DNA of 64,000 bases from Pseudarthrobacter sp. NamE5 (GCF_005796225.1 NZ_VAHO01000006.1:1-64000); one strand, 5' to 3'. Counted from the first letter of the stretch, positions 41,719-52,268 are shown. Numbers and translations are program-made. The notes: generated from the letters alone by a model not told the origin.

Positions 41719-43794
41719 ATGTCTGAAACGACTGCCCGCAAGTTCACTCTTTTGCCGATGCTCGGCCATACCAAGGGCAAGCGCAGTGCCGTCACCTGCG
41801 CCCTTAAATGCGACAACGCGTGCGCCGGCGACGTCTGCAACACCAGCTCGAACAGCTACTTCCGCGATATCGCCTCGGCCACCATGTCCCGCCGTGCCGC
41901 CCTGGGCTTCGGCACCGCCGGTGCCCTCGCCGTCGTCCTCGGTTCTGCAGTGACCTCCGCCGAACCCGCCTCCGCCACCGGGCTCTCCAAGGCAGCGAAG
42001 GAAGGCTTCGGCAAGTCCAAGCTCCAGTTCACGGCCATACCGTCCATTGACGCCATGGTGGACGCCGTCACCGTCCCGGAGGGCTTCACCTGGCAGCCGG
42101 TCATCCGCTGGGGTGACCCCATCTTCAACGGTGCCCCGGAGTTCGACCTGAACAACCAGACCGCTGCCGCCCAGGAAAAGCAGTTCGGCTACAACAACGA
42201 CTACACGGACATCCTGGAACTCCCGGGCAGCAAGGGCCGCCGCGCCGTGTTGTTCTCCAACCACGAGTACACGAACGAGAACATCATGTTCCCTCCCACC
42301 ATGCCGGCTGAGCAGATGCGTGCCGTGGGGGCAGCCGCACATGGCCTGTCGGTTGTGGAACTGGAGCGCAAGAACAAGAACAAGCCGTGGACCTACGTTA
42401 AGGGTGCGCCGCTGAACCGCCGCTTCCTGAACTCCACCGTGTACGAGCTGACGGGACCGGCCGCCGGTTCTTCCCTGGTGAAGACGGTTGAGGACAAGGA
42501 CGGCCGCTTCATCAAGGGAACCCTGGGCAACTGCGCCGGCGGCACCACCCCGTGGGGCACTATCCTCTCGGGCGAGGAGAACTTCCAGGGCTACTTCGTG
42601 GGCAACGGCACCTCTGCCGGCGACAAGCGCTACGGCATCACGTCCAAGCCCACCGCCCGCCAGTGGGAACTGGACGAGGATCGCTGGGACACCCGCAACG
42701 CCGGCTACGAGAACGAGTCGAACCGCTTCGGGTGGATTGTGGAAGTCGACCCGTTCGACCCCGCGTCCACTCCAAAGAAGCACTCCATGCTCGGCCGCTT
42801 CAAGCACGAGGGCGCCAACGTCATCATCGCCAAGTCCGGTCACGTGGTGGCCTACTCGGGCGACGACGAGCGTTTCGACTACCTGTACAAGTTCGTCTCC
42901 AAGGACAAGTACCGCGAGGGCGACCGCAAGCACAACATGACACTGCTGTCCGCCGGCAGCCTCTACGTGGCCCGGTTCACCGGCAACTCCCCGGCCGCCG
43001 AGATTACCGGCACCGGCGCTGTTCCCTCCGACGGCGCCTTCGACGGCATCGGCGAGTGGCTGCCCCTGGTTGTGGACGGCAAGTCTGCCGTGCCGGGGAT
43101 GTCCGTTGAGGAAGTACTCGTGTACACCCGCCTTGCCGCCGACAAGGTGGGCCCCACCAAGATGGACCGCTGCGAGGACGTGGAGCCCAGCCTGCACACG
43201 GGCAAGGTTTACGTAGCCTGCACCAACAACTCCAACCGCGGCACGGGTTCCAACGAGGGCGCCACCGAGGTCAACCCCCGCAACCAGAACCGCGACGGCC
43301 ACATCGTGGAAATCACCGAAATTGGCGACCAGACCTCCACCTCCTTCACCTGGAACCTGCTGATGGTCTGCGGTGATCCGGCCCAGGGCGACGTGACCTA
43401 CTTCTCCGGCTTCCCGGTGGACAAGGTCTCGCCCATCTCCTGCCCGGACAACTTGGCTTTCGACTCCGTGGGCAACCTGTGGATCTCAACGGACGGCGCC
43501 CCCTCCGGCATCGGCCGTGCCGACGGCCTGTTCAAGGTCACCCTGGAAGGCGCAGAACGCGGCAAGGTTGAGCAGTTCCTCGCCGTTCCGCGCGACGGCG
43601 AAACGTGCGGTCCGATCATCCACGATGAAGAGCGCACAGTGTTCGTCGCCGTACAGCACCCGGGCGAGGACGGCACGTTCGAAAACCAGGTCTCATTTTT
43701 CCCGGACTACGTTGCGGCAGGCACGACGCCGGCGGCAGGCCAGGCGCGCGCGCCCCGCCCGTCCGTGATCCAGGTGTTCCGCACCGACGGCTAA
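41719..43794 (+). CDS. phoX: PhoX-family Tat-exported alkaline phosphatase
   Basis: A 691-aa calcium-dependent phosphatase that releases phosphate from organic esters outside the cell. The N-terminal region (about residues 1-70) ends in a twin-arginine signal: MSRRAALGFGTAGALAVVLG near residue 55, followed by a cleavage region EPASA. PhoX landmarks are LFSNHEYTNENIMFPP, NCAGGTTPWGTILSGEENF and KHEGANVIIAKSGHVVAYSG (split for length). ATG 41719 has a GGAAGG. A candidate PHO box lies upstream. Phosphate-starvation control would be expected. Confidence 0.9.
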   Translation: MSETTARKFTLLPMLGHTKGKRSAVTCALKCDNACAGDVCNTSSNSYFRDIASATMSRRAALGFGTAGALAVVLGSAVTSAEPASATGLSKAAKEGFGKSKLQFTAIPSIDAMVDAVTVPEGFTWQPVIRWGDPIFNGAPEFDLNNQTAAAQEKQFGYNNDYTDILELPGSKGRRAVLFSNHEYTNENIMFPPTMPAEQMRAVGAAAHGLSVVELERKNKNKPWTYVKGAPLNRRFLNSTVYELTGPAAGSSLVKTVEDKDGRFIKGTLGNCAGGTTPWGTILSGEENFQGYFVGNGTSAGDKRYGITSKPTARQWELDEDRWDTRNAGYENESNRFGWIVEVDPFDPASTPKKHSMLGRFKHEGANVIIAKSGHVVAYSGDDERFDYLYKFVSKDKYREGDRKHNMTLLSAGSLYVARFTGNSPAAEITGTGAVPSDGAFDGIGEWLPLVVDGKSAVPGMSVEEVLVYTRLAADKVGPTKMDRCEDVEPSLHTGKVYVACTNNSNRGTGSNEGATEVNPRNQNRDGHIVEITEIGDQTSTSFTWNLLMVCGDPAQGDVTYFSGFPVDKVSPISCPDNLAFDSVGNLWISTDGAPSGIGRADGLFKVTLEGAERGKVEQFLAVPRDGETCGPIIHDEERTVFVAVQHPGEDGTFENQVSFFPDYVAAGTTPAAGQARAPRPSVIQVFRTDG

Positions 43795-43812
43795 GCTGCC
43801 GACGCCCCCTGC

Positions 43813-43926
43813 GACGCTCTCTCAGTTGATGGGGGGGGTTGACCGGACGCTCTCTCACCTTCCGCTACTTTTGCGGCAGCGGTGAGAGAGCGTCCGCCGT
43901 TTTGTTGCATTAAGTGAGAGAGCGTC
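43813..43926. repeat. CTCTCTCAC-type repeats in inverted arrangement (locus C)
   Basis: Two forward units (43813 and 43846) face two reverse units (ending 43894 and 43926). GACGCTCTCTCACC at 43846-43859 pairs perfectly with GGTGAGAGAGCGTC at 43881-43894, so a hairpin can form between phoX and menD. Same family as loci A and B. Confidence 0.85.
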
Positions 43927-43979
43927 GGTTGTTTTGGCTCGGGAGGTGGTGCGGCGTCCGGGGGTGGCAGACTGGATTC

Positions 43980-45752
43980 GTGACCTCGTTGAACGAACCT
44001 GACGCCTCCCACACCGCCCCTGCAGATTCTTCCGGGACCGACGATCGGGGGACGGCACCTGAGCTGACTGCCCTGGCAGCGGCGCGGATCGCCGTCGGAG
44101 TCCTGCTCGACGGCGGCGTGCAGCACGTGGTGGTGTCGCCAGGTTCCCGTTCCGCTCCGATGGCCTACGCCCTGGCCGAGGCATCCACTGAAGGCAAGGT
44201 TGAGCTGCTGGTGCGGATTGACGAGCGCTCCGCCGGATTCACCGCACTGGGCCTCGCGCTGTCCACCGGTTCCCCCGCAGCGGTGCTCACGACGTCCGGG
44301 ACTGCCGTCGGGAACCTGATGCCGGCCGTGATGGAGGCCAACCACGCCGCCGTCCCGCTCATCGTCCTGTCCGCAGACCGGCCCGACGAGCTCCGCGGAA
44401 CCGGCGCCAACCAGACCACCATCCAGCCGGACCTCTTCGGTGAACAGGTGCGCTTCGCCGTCGACATTCCTGCCGGCAGCAACCCTGAACGTGCCGTGCA
44501 GACGGCGCTGTCGGCCGCGACCGGGGCGTTTACCGAGATTCCACCCGGCCCGGTCCAGCTCAACCTCGCCTTCCGCGATCCGCTGGTGCCCTCTCCAGGC
44601 GAGGAGCTCCCGACGGCGGCCGAGCGGCAGCGCTACCGCATCGGCACCGAGCCGCTCATCATGAACCTGCCGCCGGCACCGGCTGAGCTGCCGGAGCGGC
44701 GCACCGTGGTACTCGCCGGGCACGACGCCGGCCCTGTGGCCGAAGCCTTCGCCCGCGCCCATAACCTCCCGCTGCTCGCCGAACCGTCCTCCAATGCGCG
44801 CTTCGGGCCGAACGCGGTAGGTCCGTACCGGCTGCTGCTGGAGCACTTCGGCCCTGAATCCGAACAGCCCGTTGAACGCGTGGTGCTGTTCGGCAGACCC
44901 ACCCTGTCCAGGCCGGTGGCAGCCCTGCTGGCGCGCGCCGAAGTCCCCTCCGCCCTGTACCAGCCTGTTCCGGTGGCTTGGTACGAGCCGGGGCGGCGCA
45001 CCGAACTGCCACTGGAAAACCTCGCCGACCTCGCTGACTTCGCCGGCCGGGGGACACCCGATTGGCTGGATACCTGGCTGCTGGCAGGCAGTGCTGCCCA
45101 GCATGCCATGGACGGAATACTTTCGGCCGATGCAGCTGCGACCGGCCCCTCTGTTGCGTCACTGGTTTGGAAACATGCCCGCGGCCAGCTGCTGCTTGGT
45201 TCCTCCAACGGCATCCGTGACGTTGACCTGGCCGGCCTTCCTGCGCCCGATCCTGCCGCCACGGTCTATGCGAACCGCGGCCTGGCAGGAATTGACGGCA
45301 CCATTTCCACCGCCACAGGCATCGCACTCGGTGGACGCCAAGAAACCACAGTCCTCCTGGGCGACGTCACGTTCCTGCACGACGCCGGCGGACTGCTCCT
45401 GGGCGCCGGAGAGGAGCAGCCGCAGCTGCGGATGGTGGTCCTCAACGATTCCGGAGGGGCCATTTTCGACCTGCTCGAGCACGGGGCGGTGCGCGAGGCC
45501 GGAACGTACGGGGACGCCGTCGAGCGCCTTTTCGGCACCCCGCACACTGTGGACATCGCGGCTCTCGCCGCAGCATACGGCGTCCGGCATTCGCTGGTCA
45601 GTACGACGGCGGGACTCGCCGAGGCGCTCGCCCAGCCGAACGAGGGCCGCAACATCGTGGAGGTCCGTACGGACAGGCGTTCGCTGCGGAGCCTTCACGC
45701 CCGGATCAAGGAAGCCGTGGCAGCGGCTGTCGCGGGAGTGCTGGCCAGGTAA
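43980..45752 (+). CDS. menD: SEPHCHC synthase, menaquinone biosynthesis
   Basis: A 590-aa thiamine-diphosphate enzyme that joins isochorismate and 2-oxoglutarate. Recognised by HVVVSPGSRSAPMAYALAE at the start, ERSAGFTALGLAL (active-site Glu region), TSGTAVGNLMPAVMEA, DRPDELRGTGANQTI-type sequence (DRPDELRGTGANQTT), the ThDP-binding GDVTFLHDAGGLL and VVLNDSGGAIFDLL. GTG 43980 is chosen as the family start; the ribosome binding site is weak. It is convergent with the ABC importer gene, separated by a 23-bp stem hairpin. Confidence 0.93.
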   Translation: MTSLNEPDASHTAPADSSGTDDRGTAPELTALAAARIAVGVLLDGGVQHVVVSPGSRSAPMAYALAEASTEGKVELLVRIDERSAGFTALGLALSTGSPAAVLTTSGTAVGNLMPAVMEANHAAVPLIVLSADRPDELRGTGANQTTIQPDLFGEQVRFAVDIPAGSNPERAVQTALSAATGAFTEIPPGPVQLNLAFRDPLVPSPGEELPTAAERQRYRIGTEPLIMNLPPAPAELPERRTVVLAGHDAGPVAEAFARAHNLPLLAEPSSNARFGPNAVGPYRLLLEHFGPESEQPVERVVLFGRPTLSRPVAALLARAEVPSALYQPVPVAWYEPGRRTELPLENLADLADFAGRGTPDWLDTWLLAGSAAQHAMDGILSADAAATGPSVASLVWKHARGQLLLGSSNGIRDVDLAGLPAPDPAATVYANRGLAGIDGTISTATGIALGGRQETTVLLGDVTFLHDAGGLLLGAGEEQPQLRMVVLNDSGGAIFDLLEHGAVREAGTYGDAVERLFGTPHTVDIAALAAAYGVRHSLVSTTAGLAEALAQPNEGRNIVEVRTDRRSLRSLHARIKEAVAAAVAGVLAR

Positions 45753-45796
45753 TCCGGTGGGGGACGGCAGCCGGATGGGCAGCGCAACCCTCGACG

Positions 45797-45846
45797 CGCA
45801 AATGCCCTGGCGCTACCGGTATTCCGGTAGCGCCAGGGCATTTGCG
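45797..45846. terminator. Perfect long hairpin between convergent menD and the ABC importer
   Basis: Arms 45797-45819 and 45824-45846 are perfect 23-bp complements with a 4-nt loop. The outer arms contribute A and T runs on both sides (AAATGCCC/GGGCATTT), so it can terminate transcription from either direction. Confidence 0.9.
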
Positions 45847-45898
45847 TGTCCCTGACGCATCTGTGCCCCGCCGGCGACCAAACGCGTCCGGGCGGCGC

Positions 45899-46699
<801 letters not shown>

Positions 46700-46711
46700 G
46701 GTCTTCCCTGC

Positions 46712-47515
46712 CTATCGCTTGGTCCGCGCGGTGCGGCTTTCGAACTTCCTGGCCAGGAGGCTCAGCGGGATGGTGATCACCAGGTAGAAGGCGCCGGCCA
46801 CCAGCAGCGGGGTCAGGCCCGCGCCCAGGCTGGAGATGCCGTCGCGGCCGAACTTGGTGAGTTCGTACTGGGAAGCGGTGAGGCCCAGGACGTAGATCAG
46901 CGAGGAGTCCTTGGTGAGCAGGATGACCTCGTTGGTCAGCGGTGGCAGGACAATCTTGAAAGCCTGCGGGATCACGATGGTGACCATGGCCCGCCACTGC
47001 GGCATGCCCAGGGAGCGGGCGGCTTCCAACTGGCCCTTGGGTACTGCCTGCAGGCCCGCGCGGAGGGTTTCGGCGATGTAGGCCGAGGCTACGATGCCGA
47101 GCGAAATCATCACGATTACGGTGATGTTCCACGAGACACCGAAGGCCAAGGGCACGCCGTAACCGAAGGCGATGAAGACCAGCAGTGCGGGAATGCCGCG
47201 GAAAAACTCGATGTAACCGGTGGCTATCCAGCGGTACAGCGGGAAGCTGGAGAGCTTCATCAGGGCCAGCAGCAGGCCGCCGGAAAGGCCGACGATGAAG
47301 CCGAGGAAGGTGTAGATCAGGGTGTTCACGAGGCCTGTGGCGAAAATGCCCGGGAACATGGGGCCGATCTTGGCGAAGTTGAAGACGCTGTTGCCGATGG
47401 CCTGCCAGTCGGTGGCCAGGATCAGCGCGGCGACGGCCACCACAAAGATTCCGGCCTGGACGTAGAGGCTTACTCTGGCTCGTTGACGTGCGGTCATTGC
47501 CATGGGGGTGCTCAC
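46712..47515 (-). CDS. Polar amino acid ABC importer, permease subunit
   Basis: A 267-aa permease with about five to six helices. IFATGLVNTLIYTFLGFIVG, GYIEFFRGIPALLVFIAFGY and the EAARSLGMPQWRAMVTIVIP EAA loop (which contacts the ATPase) are typical of HisM/GlnP-type subunits. The start is uncertain: GTG 47515 and ATG 47503 are both possible; neither has a clear site. An intercistronic stem-loop (47535-47571) separates it from the binding-protein gene. Confidence 0.9.
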   Translation of the reverse strand: MSTPMAMTARQRARVSLYVQAGIFVVAVAALILATDWQAIGNSVFNFAKIGPMFPGIFATGLVNTLIYTFLGFIVGLSGGLLLALMKLSSFPLYRWIATGYIEFFRGIPALLVFIAFGYGVPLAFGVSWNITVIVMISLGIVASAYIAETLRAGLQAVPKGQLEAARSLGMPQWRAMVTIVIPQAFKIVLPPLTNEVILLTKDSSLIYVLGLTASQYELTKFGRDGISSLGAGLTPLLVAGAFYLVITIPLSLLARKFESRTARTKR

Positions 47516-47534
47516 ATTCGTTATGCGTGGCAGA

Positions 47535-47571
47535 GGCCCCGAACGGACTGCGGTACAGCTCGTCCGGGGCC
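47535..47571 (-). terminator. Intercistronic stem-loop between binding-protein and permease genes
   Basis: Arms 47535-47545 and 47561-47571 form an 11-bp stem on the minus-strand transcript if one G-U pair is allowed, with a 15-nt loop. It may protect or limit downstream expression, as expected where binding protein must exceed permease. Confidence 0.5.
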
Positions 47572-47652
47572 CCGGCTGGGTAGTTCTCAGGGCTGGGAGG
47601 TAACCAGGCGGGGGAGCCTCAGGCCTTCCCGGCAACTACTGGACGGTCTTGG

Positions 47653-48456
47653 CTACTTGGCGGTTTCGCCGAACCAGGTGGTCTTGAACTTCTCGAGGGA
47701 GCCGTCTTCCTGCAGCCGCTCGAGCGTGCCGTTGACCTTCTCCAGCATCGCGGTGTTGCCCTTCTTCACGGAAATGCCCAGCTGCTCGCCCGTGGCAAAT
47801 TCCTCAACGCTCTTGAACTTGGGGTTGTCCTTGATGGCGTAGCCCAGGACCGACTGGTTGCCCAGGGCGGCATCGATGGTGCCGGCCTGCAGTGCCTGGA
47901 CCAGGAGGCCGGTGTCCTCGAACTGCTGGGCGTCAAGGCCCTGCTCCTCGGCGTAGTCGGCGCCGGTGGTGGCCTGCTGGACTCCCACCTTCTTGCCCTT
48001 CGCGTCGTCGAGGCTGCTGATGCCGGAGTCCTCGCTGGCCACCAGGGCCAGGTCATCGTCCAGGTACGGGTTGGAGAAGTCCATGACGGATTTGCGGGTG
48101 TCCGTGATGGAGATGGAGGAGAGGCCCAGGTCGCACTGGGTAAGGGCGGTGCCGGTTTCGATGGCCTCGAAGGAGCTGTCCACGATGCTCAGTTCGGCGC
48201 CGAAGTCCTTGGCGAGCTCCTTGGCGATGTCCACGTCGAAGCCGACCGTCTGGCCGTCCTTCTCGAATTCGAACGGCTCGTAGGGGATGTCGGAGCACAC
48301 CGTGAGCTTGCCGGCGTTGATGAGCTGGATGCCGCCTTCAGGCGCGGCCGGGGTGGAGCCCCCGCCGCCGCAGGCCGTGAGGGTGAGGGCGCCGACGGCG
48401 AAGAGTGCTGCTGCCTTGGCGGTCATTTTGGCCGTGGCCAGGGACTTGAGCTGCAT
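47653..48456 (-). CDS. Polar amino acid ABC importer, substrate-binding lipoprotein
   Basis: A 267-aa lipoprotein. Signal sequence MQLKSLATAKMTAKAAALFA and lipobox LTLTACGGGG with Cys near residue 29. The mature part is a SBP family 3 fold: DIPYEPFEFEKDGQTVGFDV, then DVDIAKELAKDFGAELSIV, LGLSSISITDTRKSVMDFSN, KGKKVGVQQATTGADYAEEQ, DAALGNQSVLGYAIKDN. These are canonical for glutamate/glutamine/polar amino acid binding. First gene of the importer unit; an AT-rich promoter-like region lies upstream to 48617. Confidence 0.92.
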   Translation of the reverse strand: MQLKSLATAKMTAKAAALFAVGALTLTACGGGGSTPAAPEGGIQLINAGKLTVCSDIPYEPFEFEKDGQTVGFDVDIAKELAKDFGAELSIVDSSFEAIETGTALTQCDLGLSSISITDTRKSVMDFSNPYLDDDLALVASEDSGISSLDDAKGKKVGVQQATTGADYAEEQGLDAQQFEDTGLLVQALQAGTIDAALGNQSVLGYAIKDNPKFKSVEEFATGEQLGISVKKGNTAMLEKVNGTLERLQEDGSLEKFKTTWFGETAK

Positions 48457-48617
48457 TTTTCTTACCTTTTGTTGCAGGAGTATGCGGTACTTAATCGGTT
48501 CATAGTGTAGCGCCGATTATGAGAGGTGCATCACAGGAAACTTAGTTTCAATATTGGATAACTAAACCACAGAAGAAATCAAGCGTGTCGAGGAAGCCGA
48601 TGTCTCTGATTTGGGAC

Positions 48618-50009
48618 TCAGCTGCTGATACCCAGTGACTCCAGCATCGGACGGAACTTGGCCCAGGTCTCAGCGAGTTCCGTCTCCGGCTGCGAGCCAT
48701 CCACAATTCCGCACCCGGCATACAGCCGAACGGTGTCCGGGGCTTCGATTACTGCGCCGCGCAGCGCAATACCCCATTCGCCGTTTCCCGCCGCGTCCAG
48801 CCAGCCCACTGGCCCGGCATACGGCCCGCGGTCCAGGTGCTCCAGCTTGCGGATCAGCGCGCCGGCCACCTGGGTAGGCGTTCCACAAACGGCTGCAGTT
48901 GGATGCAGTGCGTTGATGAGGGCAAGGCAGGTGGGGACATGTCCTTCCACCTCCGTGAGTTCAGCCTTGACGTCGGACGCCAGGTGCCACACATTCGGCA
49001 GCTCAAGGATGAAGGGCTCATCGTGCGCATTCATCGCCTCGGAGAACGGTGCCAGCTGGCTCGTCAGCGACTGGATCGCGATTTCATGCTCGTGCCGCTG
49101 CTTTTCGGAGCCCGCCAGCACCCGGGTGGCGTAGTCCATCGGCAGGCCGTCCTCGCCGTGCGCGTCGCGGCGGTCAAGTGTTCCCGCCAGTACTCGTGCC
49201 TGGGCAGTGCGGCCCTCCACCTGGATCAACATCTCGGGAGTGGCGCCCACCAGCCCGTCCACCCCGTACGTCCAGCACTCGCGGTACCGGGCAGCGAGCT
49301 CACGCAGCACCGTCGCCGCGTGTACGCCCGTGGGAATGCTTGCAACCACATCCCGTGCGAGCACGAGTTTCTCCAGCGCCCCGGTCCGGATTTTCGCCAC
49401 CCCCGCTGCCACGGCTTCCATCCAGGCCTCCTCACTGAGCGAGCCGGTGTGCAGGGTGGCCCCGGCGGCAAGGGGAAGGGGACGTACGACGGCGCCGCCC
49501 GCCTTGGCGGGCACGGTACCTTGGCCGGGGTCCCCGGCGGAGTCCGCTGCCGCCGTCGTGCTTTCAGCTGAGGTGAAACTCATGCCCAGCCAGCGGGCAA
49601 GAGCCGCGTGGGCGCCCTCCTCGGTGAGGAGGCCGTCGTTGAGCGCCAGTTGGGTGAGCCAGGCCTGGTTGTCACGGACGCCCACCACGATCTCGGGCAC
49701 GATCAGCCGGGACTCATGCGCTGACGTTTTGGAAAAGGCGAAAGAACCGAATGCCACAGGGCCCGTGCCGGGAAGTTCAATGGCATCTGTGATCTCGGCC
49801 TCGAGGACCAGGTGGCGCCACCAGATGTCCGCCTCCAAAAAGCGTTCCGGGCCGGAGGCGGTGAAGCGTGCAATTTGGCCGAAGCCGGCCAGCCCGGACT
49901 CGCGGCGGGTCCAGCAAAGAACGTCGTCCCGCACCAGAAACGCAGGCAGCCCCCCGGGGAATTTTTCGCCATCCAAGGGAACTGTCAAGGTGCGGAGCGT
50001 GCTCGTCAT
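48618..50009 (-). CDS. menF: Isochorismate synthase, menaquinone pathway
   Basis: A 463-aa chorismate-binding enzyme that makes isochorismate. Its C-terminal half is the chorismate-binding fold: KLVLARDVVASIPTG, YGVDGLVGATPEMLIQVEGR, ARVLAGTLDRRDAHGED, TQVAGALIRKLEHLDRGPYA, GPVGWLDAAGNGEWGIALRG and LYAGCGIVDGSQPETELAET. HPTAAVCGTP is the segment typical of isochorismate rather than anthranilate synthases. N-terminal residues are less conserved. Divergent from the menG-GGR-polyprenyl synthase operon. A salicylate or siderophore role is possible but the neighbouring men genes favour menaquinone. Confidence 0.88.
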   Translation of the reverse strand: MTSTLRTLTVPLDGEKFPGGLPAFLVRDDVLCWTRRESGLAGFGQIARFTASGPERFLEADIWWRHLVLEAEITDAIELPGTGPVAFGSFAFSKTSAHESRLIVPEIVVGVRDNQAWLTQLALNDGLLTEEGAHAALARWLGMSFTSAESTTAAADSAGDPGQGTVPAKAGGAVVRPLPLAAGATLHTGSLSEEAWMEAVAAGVAKIRTGALEKLVLARDVVASIPTGVHAATVLRELAARYRECWTYGVDGLVGATPEMLIQVEGRTAQARVLAGTLDRRDAHGEDGLPMDYATRVLAGSEKQRHEHEIAIQSLTSQLAPFSEAMNAHDEPFILELPNVWHLASDVKAELTEVEGHVPTCLALINALHPTAAVCGTPTQVAGALIRKLEHLDRGPYAGPVGWLDAAGNGEWGIALRGAVIEAPDTVRLYAGCGIVDGSQPETELAETWAKFRPMLESLGISS

Positions 50010-50151
50010 GATTGCCCCAACGCTACCCGAAAAGTACCCGAAGATACCCTGCGAACTGGGTACAAGTGGGCATCGGTGCGCAGTCCCTTGCAGGTGGCTG
50101 GAGGTTCAACGCCTCGTGGTCGGGGCCCTGCCGAACGTTTGAGACAATGTC

Positions 50152-50931
50152 ATGGTGAACCGAGCATCCTTGGATAAGCGTCCGGACGAAGTAGCCACGA
50201 TGTTTGACGACGTCGCACCGAAATACGACGTCGTCAACGATGTCCTCTCGATGGGGCAGACCCGCCGCTGGCGCAAAGTCGTGGTGGAAGCCATGGAGGT
50301 CTCCAAGGGGCAGCGCGTCCTGGATCTGGCTGCGGGTACCGGCACGTCCAGCGAGCCATATGCTGATGCGGGCATAGATGTGGTGGCCTGCGACTTTTCC
50401 CTCGGCATGCTAAAGGTAGGCAAGCGCCGCCGCCCGGACATCGACTTCATCGCCGGTGACGCCACCAACCTGCCGTTCGCGGACAACACCTTCGAGGCGA
50501 CCACCATCTCCTTCGGCCTGCGCAACGTCAATGAGCCGAAAAAGGCGCTGGCCGAGATGCTCCGCGTCACCAAGCCCGGCGGCCGCCTGGTCATCGCCGA
50601 GTTCTCCCAGCCCGTCGTTCCGCTCTGGCGCACCATGTACACCGAGTACCTGATGCGCGCGCTTCCGGCCATTGCCACCAAGGTCGCCTCCAACCCGGAC
50701 GCCTACGTCTACCTCGCCGAATCCATCCGCGCCTGGCCGGACCAGGACCACCTCGCCGCATGGCTGCAGGAAACCGGCTGGGAAAACGTGACCTACCGCA
50801 ACCTCACCGGCGGCATCGTCGCCGTGCACCGGGCGTTCAAACCTGCCGACACAACGCCCGACGGCGCTGCTGCCGCCATCGCCGCCCACAAGGGCCCGGT
50901 GGCCAAACTGCGCCGCAACATCGTCCGCTGA
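50152..50931 (+). CDS. menG: Demethylmenaquinone methyltransferase
   Basis: A 259-aa methyltransferase of the UbiE/MenG type that performs the last methylation of menaquinone. [20 protein letters not shown] is the family N-terminal signature; [19 protein letters not shown] is the SAM motif [21 protein letters not shown] and [20 protein letters not shown] with [12 protein letters not shown] complete it. Length is usual. It leads an operon with the menJ-like reductase (6 bases after its stop) and the polyprenyl synthase. Confidence 0.94.
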   Translation: MVNRASLDKRPDEVATMFDDVAPKYDVVNDVLSMGQTRRWRKVVVEAMEVSKGQRVLDLAAGTGTSSEPYADAGIDVVACDFSLGMLKVGKRRRPDIDFIAGDATNLPFADNTFEATTISFGLRNVNEPKKALAEMLRVTKPGGRLVIAEFSQPVVPLWRTMYTEYLMRALPAIATKVASNPDAYVYLAESIRAWPDQDHLAAWLQETGWENVTYRNLTGGIVAVHRAFKPADTTPDGAAAAIAAHKGPVAKLRRNIVR

Positions 50932-50936
50932 CCCGC

Positions 50937-52268
50937 GTGAAGGTACTGATTGTTGGGGCGGGCCCGGCCGGATCCACCGCCGCCTACTACCTCGCCAAGG
51001 GCGGCATCGAAGTCACCGTCCTGGAAAAGACCAGCTTCCCGCGCGAGAAGGTATGCGGCGACGGGCTGACCCCCCGCGCGGTGCGCGAGATCCAGAAGCT
51101 CGGCCTGCCGCATCCCGAAAACGACGGATGGCGCCGCAACAAGGGCCTGCGCCTGATTGCAGGCGGCCGGACCATTGAACTGCCCTGGCCTGAAGTTTCG
51201 GACTTTCCGCAGTACGGCCTGATCCGCACCCGGCTGGGCTTCGACGAGGAACTGGCCCGGCACGCGCAGTCCGCCGGCGCCACCATCCTGGAGCGGCACA
51301 GCGTCACCGACGCCCTGCACAACGACGACGGCCGCGTCACCGGAGTCCGCGCAGCGCTCCTGGACGCGTCCGGACGCAAGACGGGCGAGACGCGCGAGTT
51401 CAGCGCCGACGTCGTCCTCGCCGCGGACGGAAACTCCACGCGCACGGCCGTGTCCCTTGGCATCCAGAAGCGCGACGACCGCCCGCTGGGCGTGGCCGTC
51501 CGCACCTACTTCACGTCGCCACGCACCGACGACGACTGGATGGAGGGCTGGCTGGAGCTCCCCGGCCGGGACGGCAAACTGCTGCCCGGCTACGGCTGGG
51601 TTTTCGGCGTGGGCGACGGCACTTCCAACGTCGGCCTGGGCATCCTCAACTCGTCCAAGGAGTTCGGCAAGCTGGACTACAAGCAGGTCCTGCGCGAATG
51701 GACCGCCGGGATGCCCGCAGAGTGGGGCTTCACTCCCGAGAACCAGGTGGGCGAGATCCGCGGTGCCGCACTGCCCATGGGCTTCAACCGCACCCCGCAC
51801 TATTCACCCGGACTGCTCCTGCTCGGCGATGCGGGCGGCATGGTTTCCCCCTTCAACGGGGAGGGCATTTCCTACGCCATGGAATCGGCGCGGTTCGCGG
51901 CCGAGTTCATTATCGACGCCTCCTCCCGCTCGGCTTCTTCGGGTGGAACGTACGACGCCGATGCCCATCTTGGGCGGTATGCGGACTATGTGCGCGAACA
52001 GTGGGGATCGCATTTCACCCTGGGTCGCGCGTTCGCGGCGCTGATCGGGAAGCCGGCGGTCATGAAGCTCGCGCTGCGGACCGGCATGCCCGTTCCGGTG
52101 CTGATGCGGTTCGTGGTCCGGCTGCTGGCCAACCTCACCGACCCCTCGGCGAAGGGTTTCGAGGACCGGGTGATCCGGGTGCTGGAGACACTGGTACCGG
52201 CTACATCCAACACCCTCTCGGCTTCGAATCAGCGGTATCCGCAACAAAAAGTTAGGGTTAACCAGTGA
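50937..52268 (+). CDS. Geranylgeranyl reductase-family flavoenzyme (MenJ-like)
   Basis: A 443-aa FAD-dependent reductase. VLIVGAGPAGSTAAYYLAKG is the dinucleotide-binding GxGxxG motif; CGDGLTPRAVREIQ, GFNRTPHYSPGLLLLGDAGG and MVSPFNGEGISYAMESAR are the FAD signatures of geranylgeranyl reductase-type enzymes. Its place between menG and a polyprenyl diphosphate synthase suggests that it saturates a double bond of the menaquinone side chain, as MenJ does in mycobacteria. This fits Arthrobacter MK-9(H2). GTG 50937 is six bases after the menG stop. Confidence 0.88.
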   Translation: MKVLIVGAGPAGSTAAYYLAKGGIEVTVLEKTSFPREKVCGDGLTPRAVREIQKLGLPHPENDGWRRNKGLRLIAGGRTIELPWPEVSDFPQYGLIRTRLGFDEELARHAQSAGATILERHSVTDALHNDDGRVTGVRAALLDASGRKTGETREFSADVVLAADGNSTRTAVSLGIQKRDDRPLGVAVRTYFTSPRTDDDWMEGWLELPGRDGKLLPGYGWVFGVGDGTSNVGLGILNSSKEFGKLDYKQVLREWTAGMPAEWGFTPENQVGEIRGAALPMGFNRTPHYSPGLLLLGDAGGMVSPFNGEGISYAMESARFAAEFIIDASSRSASSGGTYDADAHLGRYADYVREQWGSHFTLGRAFAALIGKPAVMKLALRTGMPVPVLMRFVVRLLANLTDPSAKGFEDRVIRVLETLVPATSNTLSASNQRYPQQKVRVNQ

